Part shown: piece by piece, positions 36,605-48,424 of the stretch
Layout: each line of letters begins with the position of its first letter
Position numbering within the stretch: the first letter of the stretch is position 1
Origin: Deroplatys truncata
Lineage: Eukaryota > Arthropoda > Insecta > Mantodea > Mantidae
Assembly (NCBI GenBank): GCA_030765065.1
Contig: CM060990.1
Location: forward strand, 9,113,501-9,177,500
DNA: 64,000 nt
Direction of reading: 5' to 3'
Position numbers and translations under genes: made by a program
Notes under the pieces: model-generated
Told to the model about the DNA's origin: nothing
Seen by the model: only the letters and a program-made list of their open reading frames with translations
Database searches by the model: none

Positions 36605-38980
36605 GAGAATGCTTGGAGTTTCACACATTTCGCTAATGTTATGTTAAAGCTCTTTGGGCAATAGTTTCCCAAATGGCTATAAAATATGGAATACCTAAAA
36701 TATTGCTGAGAATTAATGTATTATAAATATTAAAAAAGCTTTTTTAAAGATGAAATTAAGAATGAGCTAGAAAAAAGAAGTGAACGCCATTGCTGCGTAA
36801 ATTAAAAGTCGAGCTGTTTCTCAGAAAAAGTCTAAATTGGGTTCGGTTTATTTACTGATATATTTATATTTTAAGAAGCATAGAAACCTATATGCTTTTA
36901 GCTGTCTTCTTATGGGGAATTTATAAGACCAATCTGGTTTCTGGTTGTAGCACGATGGCGGTGGATGCAGTGACACTACGCCAACTTATTACCACGTTAC
37001 CTATTGCGGATGTTACTTTGAAGCAAGTAATATCGCTTTCTAGATGATCCATGAACACTAACAAGTTACATCGCTCAACTATCTGAGCTGAGGAACTTGA
37101 ACACTGAGTGTTAACGAGCACAATGATGAGACTGAGTTCTGTCTTAATTATAACACGTTATTCTTTCCCCCTGCCTACGCCTTTTAACAACTACCTGCAT
37201 TGGCTGGCTAACGCTCGGAACCCAATACCTACCTGGAAATTATCTATACAGTTGTATTTATATATATTATCTTAGACTTCGCTACTGTCTGACCCCGGCG
37301 TGAGCGGCTAATTACTTCCCGTCTACCAAAATGTTAATATTTCCCTCCTTTCCTTAAATTTCTTACACAAAATTTTATACGACACCTTAAATAAAAACTA
37401 TTATGCAAGTATTTAAATTGCTGCCACAATATCATTATTAACATTAAATATTTTTTTTCCTATTATCATTATTACTCCGCGCTGCTGTTTCTTATGAATC
37501 AATTGCATGTGTATTTACTTTGTTTATTACTAATATTACTTACTAGTGAATCCACTATTTTATCGCAACATTCGGGTTGCTTAAAATTAATGGTGTCGTT
37601 TTAAAATATCCACTTTTGAAAACATCATTTAAATGCTTAGAGTTATGATAACTGTACACATCGCTGTTCAATTTTGGGCCGCTAAGACCTTCCCACAAAC
37701 AATACTTTTCTCTCGTTTCCTTTACTTCCCTTACTGCCTGCGTTTCGTTCTGTTTCTCCGTTCTAAGATTCTTCCTGATGTAAATGGCTCTCATAGTCTG
37801 TACTGAACATTTGCAGCATTTCCAGCTGCAAAGGTTTTCATGTATTCTTTTATTGTAATTTGCCAGATGATCCAGCACAAACATGTTGACGTCGTTGACC
37901 TCAATGAACAATATTATTATTTCTAGCTTCTTACTCGACCTTTATGAATTTACATCGTAGGCCGTAAATTATTTCTAATAAGAGTTCAAAATGAAAGAAA
38001 ACTGGATCCTCCAAACTGATAATCATGCTACACAGTTTGGAAGCTCAGTTATGCGGCAGAATCACTACTGATGAGGAAAAGCAGAGGGAGAGATAAAGAG
38101 GTGCATGGATGGATTAATCTATAAGTATCTCGGGTCCTGGTGTTCCGATCATAAAGGAAGATGCTGTTTATGGCTAAACAACTTTATTCACACGCACATT
38201 TCATCCTCTCTTGTTAGTATGATCAGACCACGCAATAGCTTCTATATTTCCGCTTCGGCGGCCTAAGTCGCGAGCTTTTCGCGCTACACTTTCTTTATCG
38301 CTAAGTAAACATTTCAAATATCACGTGCCCGACGTAACATTTACTTCGCGGGTGTTATTTTCCCTTACTTTCATCGTGATGGTATCGTGAGTTATTTTAC
38401 TGGTGGATGTAAGATTTCGCCATATAATTTTTCGTTTCTTCCAATAAGTCACGTGACATCTTTCTTTACTACTACTCGTTGAACGCATTTCTTTATAGTA
38501 AATTCAGCTTTTGTATTGGTCGAGAAACATAACAGAAACTCCCCGCTAAGCTCCGCTATATGAATCTGAAGCATAAACGTTCTCACGCGAGCTCAAATGT
38601 CGCGTTCTTCTGAAAGCTCTTAACCTTCCAAACATAATTCTAGCTTGTATTGTTTTACTTACATAGAGCTTGGCGCTGAACGTTGCTTTAGGCAAGGTCT
38701 TCGCATTGTCCTGCTAAAAAGATGTTTCCCACTAAACCTATATTTGTTTCTGCAAGTCCGTACTGGTTTGTAATTATATCAGCTTCGAAAATTATACTAA
38801 AACAATACAAGAATACGTTTTATTATTCATTATAATTATTTCATTGTGGAGGTAGTATACGGCTTCATTTAATAGAGCGTTATATTCCTACAATTTGATG
38901 ACATTAGGGTGATTCTCAATATCTTTCATACGCTTTGGGCATAGTTTCTCACATTCTTGGTAGTAGGTTATTATAGAGAG
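36605..38980. other. AT-rich intergenic DNA, no gene recognised
   Basis: Frames at 36.9-37.1 and 37.55-37.9 kb (minus) are short and unrecognised. 38.12-38.65 kb is GC-richer, with a 'gtcacgtgac' palindrome; see the rejected items for a possible LTR reading. Confidence 0.45.
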
Positions 38981-38984
38981 AGCG

Positions 38985-41600
38985 AGGCCACTTTTTTGAG
39001 CATATATGGGAAAGGATAGGGAAAACGAGGCTAGATGGGGCGGTTCAAGGAGGAAAATGGGTTTATATGGGAGAGATAGGGAATACGACGACCGATACTA
39101 TGCTAGACAGGGTTGAAGGAGGGAAATACGTTTATATGGAAGAGATAGTAGAGAGGTGTTAGGCTAGACAGAGGCTGAGGAGTAGAGTATGGTTTATATG
39201 AAAGGTAAAGGAAAAACGAGGAGAGGTATTAGACTAGACAGAGTTGAAGGGTAGAGTATGTCTTTTATATGAGAGAGGTAGGGAACAGGAGGAGAGGTGT
39301 TAGGCTAGACAGAGTTGAAGGGTAGAGTATGTCTTTTATATGAGACAAATAGGGAACAGGAGGAGGGGTGTTAGGCTAGACAGAGGTTGAGGAGTAGAGT
39401 ATGGTTTATATGAGAGATATAGGAAAAGGAGGAGAGGTGTTAGGCTAAACAGAGTTGAAGGGTAGAGTATGTCTTTTATATGAGAGAGGTAGGGAACAGG
39501 AGGAGGGGTGTTAGGCTAGACAGAGGTTGAGGAGCAGAGTATGGTTTATATGAAAGATATAGGAAAACGAGGAGAGGTGTTAGACTAGACAGAGTTGAAG
39601 GGTAGAGTATGTCTTTTATATGAGAGAGGTAGGGAACAGGAGGAAAGGTGTTAGGCTAGACAGAATTGAAGGGTAGAGTATGTCTTTTATTTGAGAGAGG
39701 TAAGGAACAGTTTTCCCTATAAACACATACTATACTCCTCGACCTCTGGCTAGCCTAGCACTTCTCCTCGTATTCCCTACCTCTCTCATATAAAACATAC
39801 TCTACCCTTCAACTCTGTCTAGTCCAATACCTCTCCTCCTGTTCCTATATCCCTCATACATATAAACGCATACTCTACTCCAAACCTCTGTCTAGTCTAG
39901 CATCTCTCCCCGTATCCCTTACCTCTCATAAAGCGCATTCCCCTCCTGCTCCTGTCTAGCTGAGTATCTCTCCTTGGGTTCCTATCTAACCTATAGAACA
40001 CACATTCTACCTTTAACGCCTGTCTATCCTAGCATAGGATCTCTCCGTTTTCTCGTCTCTCCTTATAAACGCATACTCAACCTCATTAGCCTAATACCTC
40101 TCCTGGTTTTCCTATATCTCTCATATAAACCATACTCTAGTAGTAGCTTATATAGGGCAGACCTGGGCCAATTTTTTGCGTTTATATGGGAAAAGAGAGG
40201 GAAAACGAGGGTATATGCGGAGGTTCACGGCGGAAAATGCGTTTATATGGGGAAGATAGCGACTACGAGGATCGATGCTAGGCTAGATAGAGGTTGAAGG
40301 AATGAGGATGTGCTTTATATGACAGATACGTGGAATACGAGGAGAAGTGTTAGACTAGATAGGGGTTGAGATGTGGAATATGCATTTATATGGGAAAGAT
40401 AGGGAAAACGTGAACAGAGGCTAGGATATACAGATGATGAAGCAGGGGGAATATGAACATATATACAGGAGAGATAGGGGATACGTGGAGAGGTACTAGA
40501 CTATTCAGGGTTTGAAGGGTAGAGTATGGCTTTTTATATGAAGAGACGAGGAAAACGAGGGTATATGCTAGGTTGAGAGAACCTTCAAGGAAGAAAAAAT
40601 GCGTTTATATGGGAGAGATAGGGAAAACGTGGACAGTTCTGAGGTAGAGCAGGGGCTGAAGGAGGGAGAGATATGCTTTATACAACAGAGATAGGGCATA
40701 CGAGGGGAGGTGCTAGTGCAGACAGAGGTTAAGGAGTACGGTATACGTTTATATGAGGAATATATGGAAAACGGGGGCAGGCGGTATGATAGACAGAAGC
40801 TGGGCCACTTTTACGTTTATATGGGAAAGGATAGGGAAAACGAGGGTATATGCGACAGTTCAAGGAGGAAAATGCGTTTATAGGGGAGAGTTAGGGAATA
40901 CCAGGGCTGATGCTAGGCTAGTCAGATGCTAAAGGAGGGAGGGATACGCTTTATACGAGAGAGATAGGGAATACAAGTAAAGATGTTATACTAAACAGGA
41001 CTTGAAGGGTAGAATATGGCGTTTTATATGAGCGAGATAGCGAACCGAGGAGAGGTATTAGGCTAGGAGTTTTGAATGATAGAGTAGGCGTTTATATGCG
41101 AGAGATAGGGAATACGAGGGTCGATGCTAGGCTAGACAGGGTTGAAGTAGGGAATGCGTCTTATATGAGAGAGGTAGGGGAATATGAGGAGAAGTGCTAG
41201 GCTAGACAGGAAGGTCTGAATGACAGAGTATGCGTTTATATGGGAAAAGATAGGGAAAACGAAGGTAGGTGCTAGGTTGAGAGAGTCTTCAAGGAGGAAA
41301 ATGCATTTATATGAGATCGGTAGGACATATGAGGAGAGGTGCTAGTCTAGACATGGGTTGAGGAGCAGAGTATACGTTTATATGGGAGAAGTATGGAAAA
41401 CGGGAGAGATAATAGGCTAGACAGATGCTGAAGGAGGGAAGGATTCACTCTATACGAGCAGAGATAGGGGAAAGGTTGAGAAGTGCTAGACTAGAAAGAG
41501 TTAAAGGTAGAATGTGTTTTATATGAGAGAGATAGCAAACCGAGGAGAGGTATTAGGATAGCAAGGGTTGAATGGTAGAGTATGCGTTTATATGAGAGAG
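38985..41600. repeat. Minisatellite of about 71 bp with an inverted central block
   Basis: The plus-oriented unit contains 'gttaggctagacagagttga', 'agggtagagtatg', 'ttttatatgagagaggtag' and 'ggaacaggaggagagg'. It repeats with about 71-80 bp spacing from 38,985 to 39,715. From about 39,715 to 40,145 the same words appear in reverse complement ('catactctacccttcaactc', 'ctctcctcgtattccctacc'). From 40,150 the plus orientation resumes to 41,600. A longer-range word, 'gggccactttt' or 'gggccaattttttgcg' followed by 'tttatatgggaaa', recurs at about 38,990, 40,160 and 40,805, which suggests a larger repeat level. Confidence 0.88.
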
Positions 41601-41965
41601 ACGAGGAAGCACTTAAGAAAGTAACAAGACGTAACACCACGTAACAAGACGTAACGTAAACACGCAACCACGTAACACGACGTAAAAAGACGTGACACCA
41701 TGTAACAAGACGTAACACCACATGACAAAAGCACGTAAGCACGTAACACATCGTAACATGACGTATTGCCACGTGAACTAACTACGTAACAAGACGTAAC
41801 ACCACGTAACCTAACCACGTAACAAGACGTAACACTACGTAAGAAAGTAACAAGACGTAACACATCGTAACATATACACATAACCACACAACAAGACGTA
41901 ACACTACGTAAGAAGGTAACATAAGCACGTAAAATACGTAACATAACCAAAAGACGTAACACCTA
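41600..41965. repeat. acgtaac-rich short tandem array
   Basis: Dense, imperfect units of about 10 bp of the form 'acgtaacacc' and 'acgtaacaag' fill this stretch. The complement gives chance frames rich in the residues RYVLL/VTSC. It abuts the larger minisatellite on the left and lies about 330 bp from the end of the PolB fossil. Confidence 0.85.
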
Positions 41966-42012
41966 ATCTCCCTAACCAGAGATAACCTCGAGTTGTTTTA
42001 GTGAAATTGAAA

Positions 42013-42018
42013 CGTTTT
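42013..42018 (-). terminator. Poly(A) signal downstream of the minus-strand PolB
   Basis: The complement reads AATAAA about 270 bp after the end of the PolB coding stretch. It is the nearest canonical hexamer on that strand. Use is inferred. Confidence 0.4.
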
Positions 42019-42288
42019 ATTCAGGTTTTATTATTATTTGAGAGTCTTAATTGAAAAGCTTTACATCAACATACCTTTATTTTAGTTCGTTGTAGGTGTC
42101 TCTACCCTTTTTATCTAGGCTTGAGACTAGCACTAGGATTGCTCCTAATGGCAGGGTTACCACCTTCCCTTCCATCTTCTTCTTTCTTCATCGGTCGTCA
42201 GCTAGCTGCATATACAGCACACGGATAACCTCCCTTTTTTTAAGATTGTAGACTCACGAGAAAATCTTCATATTCGACTTACATTCTC

Positions 42289-45200
42289 TTATGCACTGCT
42301 TGTAATACTGTAATGTCCATAGGCGTATGTCGTTATACCGTCCTCAGCAATAATTCTTTTATCGTCGTATGGTGTCAATGTAATTTTATTCACTTGTACT
42401 GTGGCAAGAGCATGCTGTCGCGACAGGATCAGATTCATGGGCGTTCTGATAATTTCTCTGGTTTTAAGGCAGTCAGTAAAGCTCTCGAACGTGACGTACT
42501 GCTTAATAGCACTACGTTTTATACCTTTAATCTTTTTATCATTGAACCGTCGATATCTAGGGTATACATTTTAGGTCGTAGCCCTACAAAGCGTTGAATG
42601 ATTTTACCATTAGCCTCATCTTTAAATGTCCCAAGTACCTTCTTGTTTAGAGGTGAATAGCATATATGGCTTGTAGGATAATCAGCAGTATCTAGGTGCT
42701 CAAGAAAACGTAGCTTATCCTGGTACACATCTTCAGTTGTAACACGATGAATGAACGAATCAGTGTCCATATACATAAGCTTCAGGTTTTCAGCTCCATA
42801 ATACGGTAACAACACATCATAGTGATACCGGTACATTAATGTCTTGGAGATATCCAACACACTCATACCGATGTATATAGGCTTGTTGAACACGATCTGT
42901 CGGGAGGCCATATGTACAGCAGCTAGATTAGAAGCACATATAGTCCTGTCGATAAACGTTGGCTTTGCAATTAACTTTTCCAGAGTCTTCTCATTTGTCA
43001 CCAGCCGTATATCCATACGATTACGCAGGTTCTCCATAGTTTTTCCGAACATAGCATTGTTGAACAATTTGTAGAGATCCTTCTCAAAATCATTTGCGGC
43101 CTGTTGTCGTAGTCTGTTGTTAAATTCCACATACGGTTTTAACCATCGAGACTGTTGGAATTGTAGCACACGATGCATTTTTGTTAGCCGTAGTCCATGA
43201 TCAGGAGCTTGCTCAACCCCATGTAATGTAGTACATACTTATTTCGAGGTCCTAGATGAGGTATCAGTTTCTTTCTAGGAGAGTCCTTAGGCGTCATACA
43301 CTCAGGCAGGAAAGGTAGATCGTTGTGTAGATCGTGAAGTTCTGCAGGATACTCGATGTCGACATCTAATATGTAGCCGTAAGGATCATCTTCTTGTAGT
43401 CTTTCTAAGTCAATTTTTTCAGGCGATACCCACTCAAATCCACCATAAGGGAGAGCGTGACTCATTGCCCACCCATATTGGTTGTTGGCGTCCTCATAGG
43501 TAATAAATTGGGTTGGTCTCGACGGATCATACTTCTCCATGTAGGTGTTATTAGCCTCTGCATAGCGGTGGGAAACTTGACATAAACCTCCTCTTATACC
43601 AGATTCCACCATGAGTAATTGATCATAATCCTGTAACAATTCCAGCTGAATTCCAGTGTACAGTAACATGGCATCCCATGTAAGTCCTGGAGAGGTGAAA
43701 TAATGTGCAGGGTCGACTTTGTGTGTTTTGAATGTTTGCTCCCTAAATCTCTCAAAGACATCAGCTAGGAGAAGCACATCAGAGATTAAGTTGAGGTGGC
43801 TGTACTCGCCCAGGTTTCTGAAATTAAACAGCTCCCATACATTTTTAGCATAATCGTAGTCAGCATCACTAATTTCCTCTTCATTTAATTTATTGTAGAA
43901 GGAGTCCTTAGGAGGCAAGCAGGTTTCGTTCAAAACATCCCATGAAGTGATGTAATCATAGGGAAATACCCCCTTACGAGTCATCAACTTCAACTTGACT
44001 TCTCCGAAGTGTTTCAGTGTTTCAGGATACAATGTCAGATTTTTCACCAGCTTATCCAGGCTTGTACTGAGGAATCGGAAGCTATCCACAAACCGGAGCT
44101 TTATATCTCCCACATACTTGAAGAATGATATATAGCTTTCTTCAGAGCTAGGAATTACTTCCACCCTCTCACTAGTGCATCCCAGCTCCTTAACAATGAA
44201 GTGTGAGTCATATCCACTGAGGTTGTGCATGAGGACTGGAATGTATTTAGGTGTTTTGCAAGCTAAATTACATTCATTATGTAGACTTCCACGATATTCC
44301 CCGCTGATGTGATCATGGTCGCGTACTTTGTAGTTCTCTTCAGTAAAGGTTTTTCCACACAAGTAGCACACTGTAGAGGAGTTGAAATCCAATTGCTGTT
44401 AATCTGTAAGTTTCAGAGGCATGACAGATTTATATATATTATTAATTTCCTTTGCAAGGAACGAGAGGTATTCCATAAACTTCTGAGCAGCATCAACACC
44501 ACGATATACATAGGGATGCTTAGGAAGACCAGTTTCCAGATGTTCAACGTCGGATGACGGTTTATCGTAAACGCAGAAACTCATGGGTACATGCTGCTGA
44601 TAAGGAGCTGTATATGAAGTTTCAGGATTAAGGAGACATGTATGACATGGAGCGAGAATGCTTTCAAAGTCAGCGTAGATGACGTAAGGTAGTTTCAGCA
44701 TCCTTTCAACATTTTTAAACTGTACAATCGATTTCTCCTTTGTAGGCATAACTACCCTTGCAATACCATGTTGATTACAGACGGGTGCATGTTCTTGTAG
44801 TTTTTCCAGTCCACTTCGTCCGCATTGATCATCAAAATGTGTAAAACAACGCTTACAGGTATAAACACGTGAATTATGCCTAGTTTTCTGACGTCGAATA
44901 AGTCTATCAAAATTCTTTATATATACGTAGTGATGTTTTCCACTACTGTCACTCAATAGTAGGAGGTCACGGTGTTCAGGTAGTTCAGTCTCAGCTACCT
45001 TTATCGGGTACACTTCTTGCTTCTCATCCAAGCCGAAGACATTGATAGACATACTGTTAAGCTTCTCAAATTTAGGTATCTGAGAAAGCGGAGTTGGACA
45101 AGTAACACAGCTGAAGTCATATTTATTTTTAAGCTGCTTGTATTTGCTCAGCCGTAGCGCATTCTTCTCAACAAATTTGGCCAATACAGAATATATAAAA

Positions 45201-45939
45201 CATTGCTCATCCTTATAGTTTTGGACGTTAATGCAAGCTTCTTTAGCTCCAACAGATGGAGGTAGGGGTATGTAGCTACTTCCTCGTAGCGGATTGTACT
45301 TGTTAATACGAAGGCGCACCCCTTCCACAGCAAGTAGAGCCCAGTTGCTTCCCTTTAGTTGTGATTCCTCCATTTCAGTAACCAATTTCTTCATTTGGTT
45401 TCCAGCATAGGGTCCAAATCCGTTTCTAGGAAAACAGCTTGATTTCTGGTTTTAAATGTCTTGTCACAGGTTTCTCCGATACTGTTAACAAATCTACACT
45501 CAGCTAACAGATTAATTTTCAAACTCTTGTGAATACCAAGTTCTTTATGTACGGCCTGGATTATCCGCTGTTTTGCTTCATGCAGGTACATATTCAGACC
45601 CTTAGTTGATTCACAGCTTATAAAATACGATTTCAAGCGTCCATGGAATGAAGTTTCATATTCTTTCATGTCACACTCCTCCATTGTAGATAACAACTCT
45701 TGTTTTGTCGGTTCTAATCTACGTTTCTTCTCAGGTCTGTTTATTTCACACGCATCTTCGTGTCGACGACCCTTATAACTGTCTTTGAAGGCTACATTAC
45801 AATATTTACACTTGAAGAGCTTTTTACAATGTAGCACATGTCGTCTTTTATCATATCCACGGAGGAACTTCTTACAGCATTTACCACAAGAATATCCTGA
45901 GACACTATGAATGATATCCTTATACACCGAGTTATTCAT
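42289..45939 (-). pseudogene. Fossil protein-primed DNA polymerase B of a Polinton-related element
   Basis: A nearly full-length PolB gene on the minus strand, about 1,200 codons, open in long stretches with roughly three or four breaks. In order it has a pair of Cys/His zinc fingers (CGKCCKKF, CKYCNVAF), a third Cys-rich finger, ExoI (YADFES), an endonuclease VII-like Zn/His site (CYLCGKTF, then RDHDH and HNEC), ExoII (HNLSGYDSHF) and ExoIII (NLISDVLLLADV). The palm blocks follow: A (YEDANNQYG), B (NNAMFGK) and C (YMDTDSF). The spacing and motif wording fit the protein-primed PolB of Polinton/Maverick and related virus-like elements. No integrase, capsid or ATPase gene is visible beside it, so it may be a stand-alone module or the remnant of a larger element. 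The coding sequence is more AT-rich than the Polinton at 52 kb, and the two polymerases are clearly different lineages. Confidence 0.88.
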
Positions 45940-45954
45940 CTTTATTCTTGATGT

Positions 45955-46320
45955 AATAACGTATTAATCCTTCTTCAAGGGAAATGTAGACCTCTTCACC
46001 TTGATATCACTTAGAAAGCTGATTATTTTCTGAGAGAACTGCGATGTTAACACCTCAGAGTTGATCAACAGAATGAATTTCAATGCTAGAGGTCGCTCTA
46101 TTTATAGAGAAAGCACGAACCTTTATGTATCAATTATATAACGTATTAACCCTTCTTCAAGGAAATGTTAGCCTCTTTACCTTGATAAAACTTTAGGAAG
46201 CCGATTATTTTTCTGAGAGAACAGCGATGTTAACACCTCAGACATGATTAACGGATTGAATTTCAATGCTACAGGTCGCTCTATTTATAGAGGAAGCACG
46301 AACCTTTTTAGATCAATTAT
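45955..46320 (-). promoter_or_regulatory. Two tandem TATA-bearing promoter-like units
   Basis: Directly upstream of the minus-strand PolB lie two direct copies of a unit of about 182 bp, starting at 45,959 and 46,141. Each holds the palindrome ctctatttatagag or its near copy, which reads TATAAATA on the minus strand at 46,099-46,106 and 46,282-46,289. The proximal TATA is about 160 bp from the PolB start. TATA position and orientation fit a core promoter for this gene; the duplication gives it two. Activity is inferred. Confidence 0.6.
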
Positions 46321-46499
46321 ATCCTGATTATTAATACTAAAAACGGTGATGAAGCGTGTAAGCTCTTATATTTCAATTCGTGTTACACTGATGTTCGAGC
46401 GTCTCCGTATAGCTTCGTATGCTTAGAGAAAGTGTAAAGTATTGTGAAGATGTATGTATTGATCGGGTATAGTCGCGCAGATTCGGAAGCTTAACTCGC

Positions 46500-47225
46500 G
46501 AGGCTGCCAACCGAGGAAGGGACAAGTATCTTTTTGAGCAGGCATTCGCCTACAGACCAGGGAAAACCATGAAAATATGTCAGAGTGAGTGTACAACGGG
46601 ACTCGAATCAGGGACTCTAAAAGCACACGTAAAAAGATACACATTGTATAGAATGAAAGGAGATCAGATTCGATGAGTAACCACTCAAGCATTCGCCTGC
46701 GGACCAGGGAAAACCCTAAAAAATATGATATCAGAGTGATCAACCAACAGGAATCAAACAAAGGACCTTAGAAACACCTAGGTTAAGATGTAAATCAAAT
46801 AAAAATGCAATAAAATCGTGATACATGAGAAACCACCCAGACATTCGCCTGCAGACCAGGGCAAACCATGAAAAATAGAGATAAGAGTAAACAATTGATT
46901 GAAATCTAACCCTGAACCCTAGAAATTTACGTGAAAAATGCGAATAAAATGGATTGAAAGGGAATCGTGATAGCAAATACCACTACAGCATTCGACAGCA
47001 GACCAGGGAAAACCACGAAAAATAGAGATCAGAGTAAACAATTGATTGAAATCTAACCCTGAACCCTAGAAATTTACGTGAAAATGCAAATAAAATGGAT
47101 TGAAAGGGAATCGTGATAGCAAATACCACTACAGCATTCGACAGTAGACCAGCGAAAATCCTGAGAAACCTAAGGACAGAGTACTCGTCCCTACGGGAAT
47201 CGAATCCGAGACCACTCGAATGCAA
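46500..47225 (-). repeat. Five tandem units of about 147 bp, SINE-derived
   Basis: The word 'cattcgcctgcagaccaggg' or a near variant recurs at about 46,543, 46,691, 46,841, 46,988 and 47,134. On the minus strand the units read, in order, a box B-like 'gattcgagtcccg' or a decayed form, then 'ttttcatggttttccctggt' and 'ctgcaggcgaatgcctg'. That is the head-to-body order of the tRNA-derived SINEs elsewhere in this window. The units at 46.84-47.13 kb are the most alike. I read this as a SINE body amplified in tandem. Confidence 0.72.
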
Positions 47226-47229
47226 AGTG

Positions 47230-47385
47230 CTGACGTAATTGACTGAACAAAACAGTAAAACCAGACCTCATTCGCAGTCGACAATGCTTAAACATGTTAA
47301 CTTTCACCATATGACGTCACAGTTGGGGACAGTGTGACTATCGCCGACATGTGGAGACATGCACATTTTAGGCATCTCATTACAA
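47230..47385. other. Short unique spacer
   Basis: Nothing was recognised between the SINE-derived units and the next duplication. Confidence 0.5.
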
Positions 47386-47389
47386 GAGA

Positions 47390-48247
47390 AGCATATTCTA
47401 GCGTCATATACAGAAGTTTCATGCCAACGTACTCACTACGCTCGCAAGAATAATCTAAAATTTCATCGTTGAAATACTTGGAAATAGCGTAGAAGTTTTT
47501 CCAACCTTATTTAATTAAATTCATGTATATAACCTATTATTTAGTGATTTTTTCAATAGTTTCTTCCCCTCATCTCAATCATTTTTTAAAAAATCAGTGT
47601 ACAATATGCATTTTTATACGTTTTAATGTTCGTTTATTTTTAAAACCGGTGCATTTGCCTGTAATTACAAGCAATAATTTTTTTCAGATTTACACCGATT
47701 TTTAGCTTGTAGAATCGAATTAGGAAATGTTTTAATAAATGTATTGTATTTTTTTAGCTTAAAGTATTTACATTTTTAAAAATAGGATGCCCGTAATTTA
47801 TATTTAACGTAAAGATTATCATATATCATTTTTAAATCCCTCTTCTTAAATATAATGTATCGCAATCCATTTTTAAAATCAAATCATACATGCGTTTAAT
47901 GCATATAATGGATGTCTTCATATACCCAATATGGCTGCCATGCACATTAAACATTCAATATGGACGCGTCAAAGCATATTCTAGCGTCATATATAGAAGT
48001 TTCATGCCAACGTACTCACTACGCTCGCAAAGATAATCTAAAATTTCATCGTTGAAATACTTTGGAAATAGCGTAGAAGTTTTTCCACCCTTATTTAATG
48101 AAATTCATGTATATACCCTATTATTTAGTGATTTTTCCAATAGTTTCTTCCCCTCATCTCAATCAGTCTTCAAAGAATCAGTGTACAATATGCATTTTTA
48201 TACGTTTTAATGTTCGTTTATTTTTAAAACCGCTGCATTTGCCTGTT
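47390..48247. repeat. Direct duplication of about 274 bp
   Basis: The segment at about 47,390-47,663 ('gcatattctagcgtcatata' through 'gcatttgcctgt') recurs at about 47,974-48,247 with few differences. The spacer between them is about 310 bp of AT-rich DNA, 'taattacaagcaat' to 'aacattcaatatggacgcg'. The period is about 583 bp. No coding content was seen. Confidence 0.88.
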
Positions 48248-48261
48248 AGTAGTATAAGTCA

Positions 48262-48403
48262 CGGATGAGCCAATTGGATTAACGATAATCCTGCCGCTAG
48301 GGGCGCTAGTGTCGCTAGTGTCGCCGCTGATTAAGAGCGACGGCGGTAAGTTTGAATAGCGCCATGAGCGGAAGGATTATCGTTATCGCAATTGGCTAAT
48401 CCG
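48262..48403. repeat. Imperfect hairpin with arms of about 37 bp
   Basis: The left arm, 'cggatgagccaattggatta' continuing 'acgataatcc', pairs with the right arm, 'ggattatcgttatcgcaatt' continuing 'ggctaatccg', with only a few mismatches. The roughly 65-bp loop contains 'ggcgctagtgtcgctagtgt', itself a short tandem. The arms could be terminal inverted repeats of a very short element, or part of the end of the Polinton to the right. Confidence 0.8.
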
Positions 48404-48424
48404 GGACGAGATAAAAGAATTAAG

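Noticed and set aside
41491-41962. Minus-strand frames rich in CYVVLRLVT repeats
   Set aside because: They are translations of the acgtaac array.
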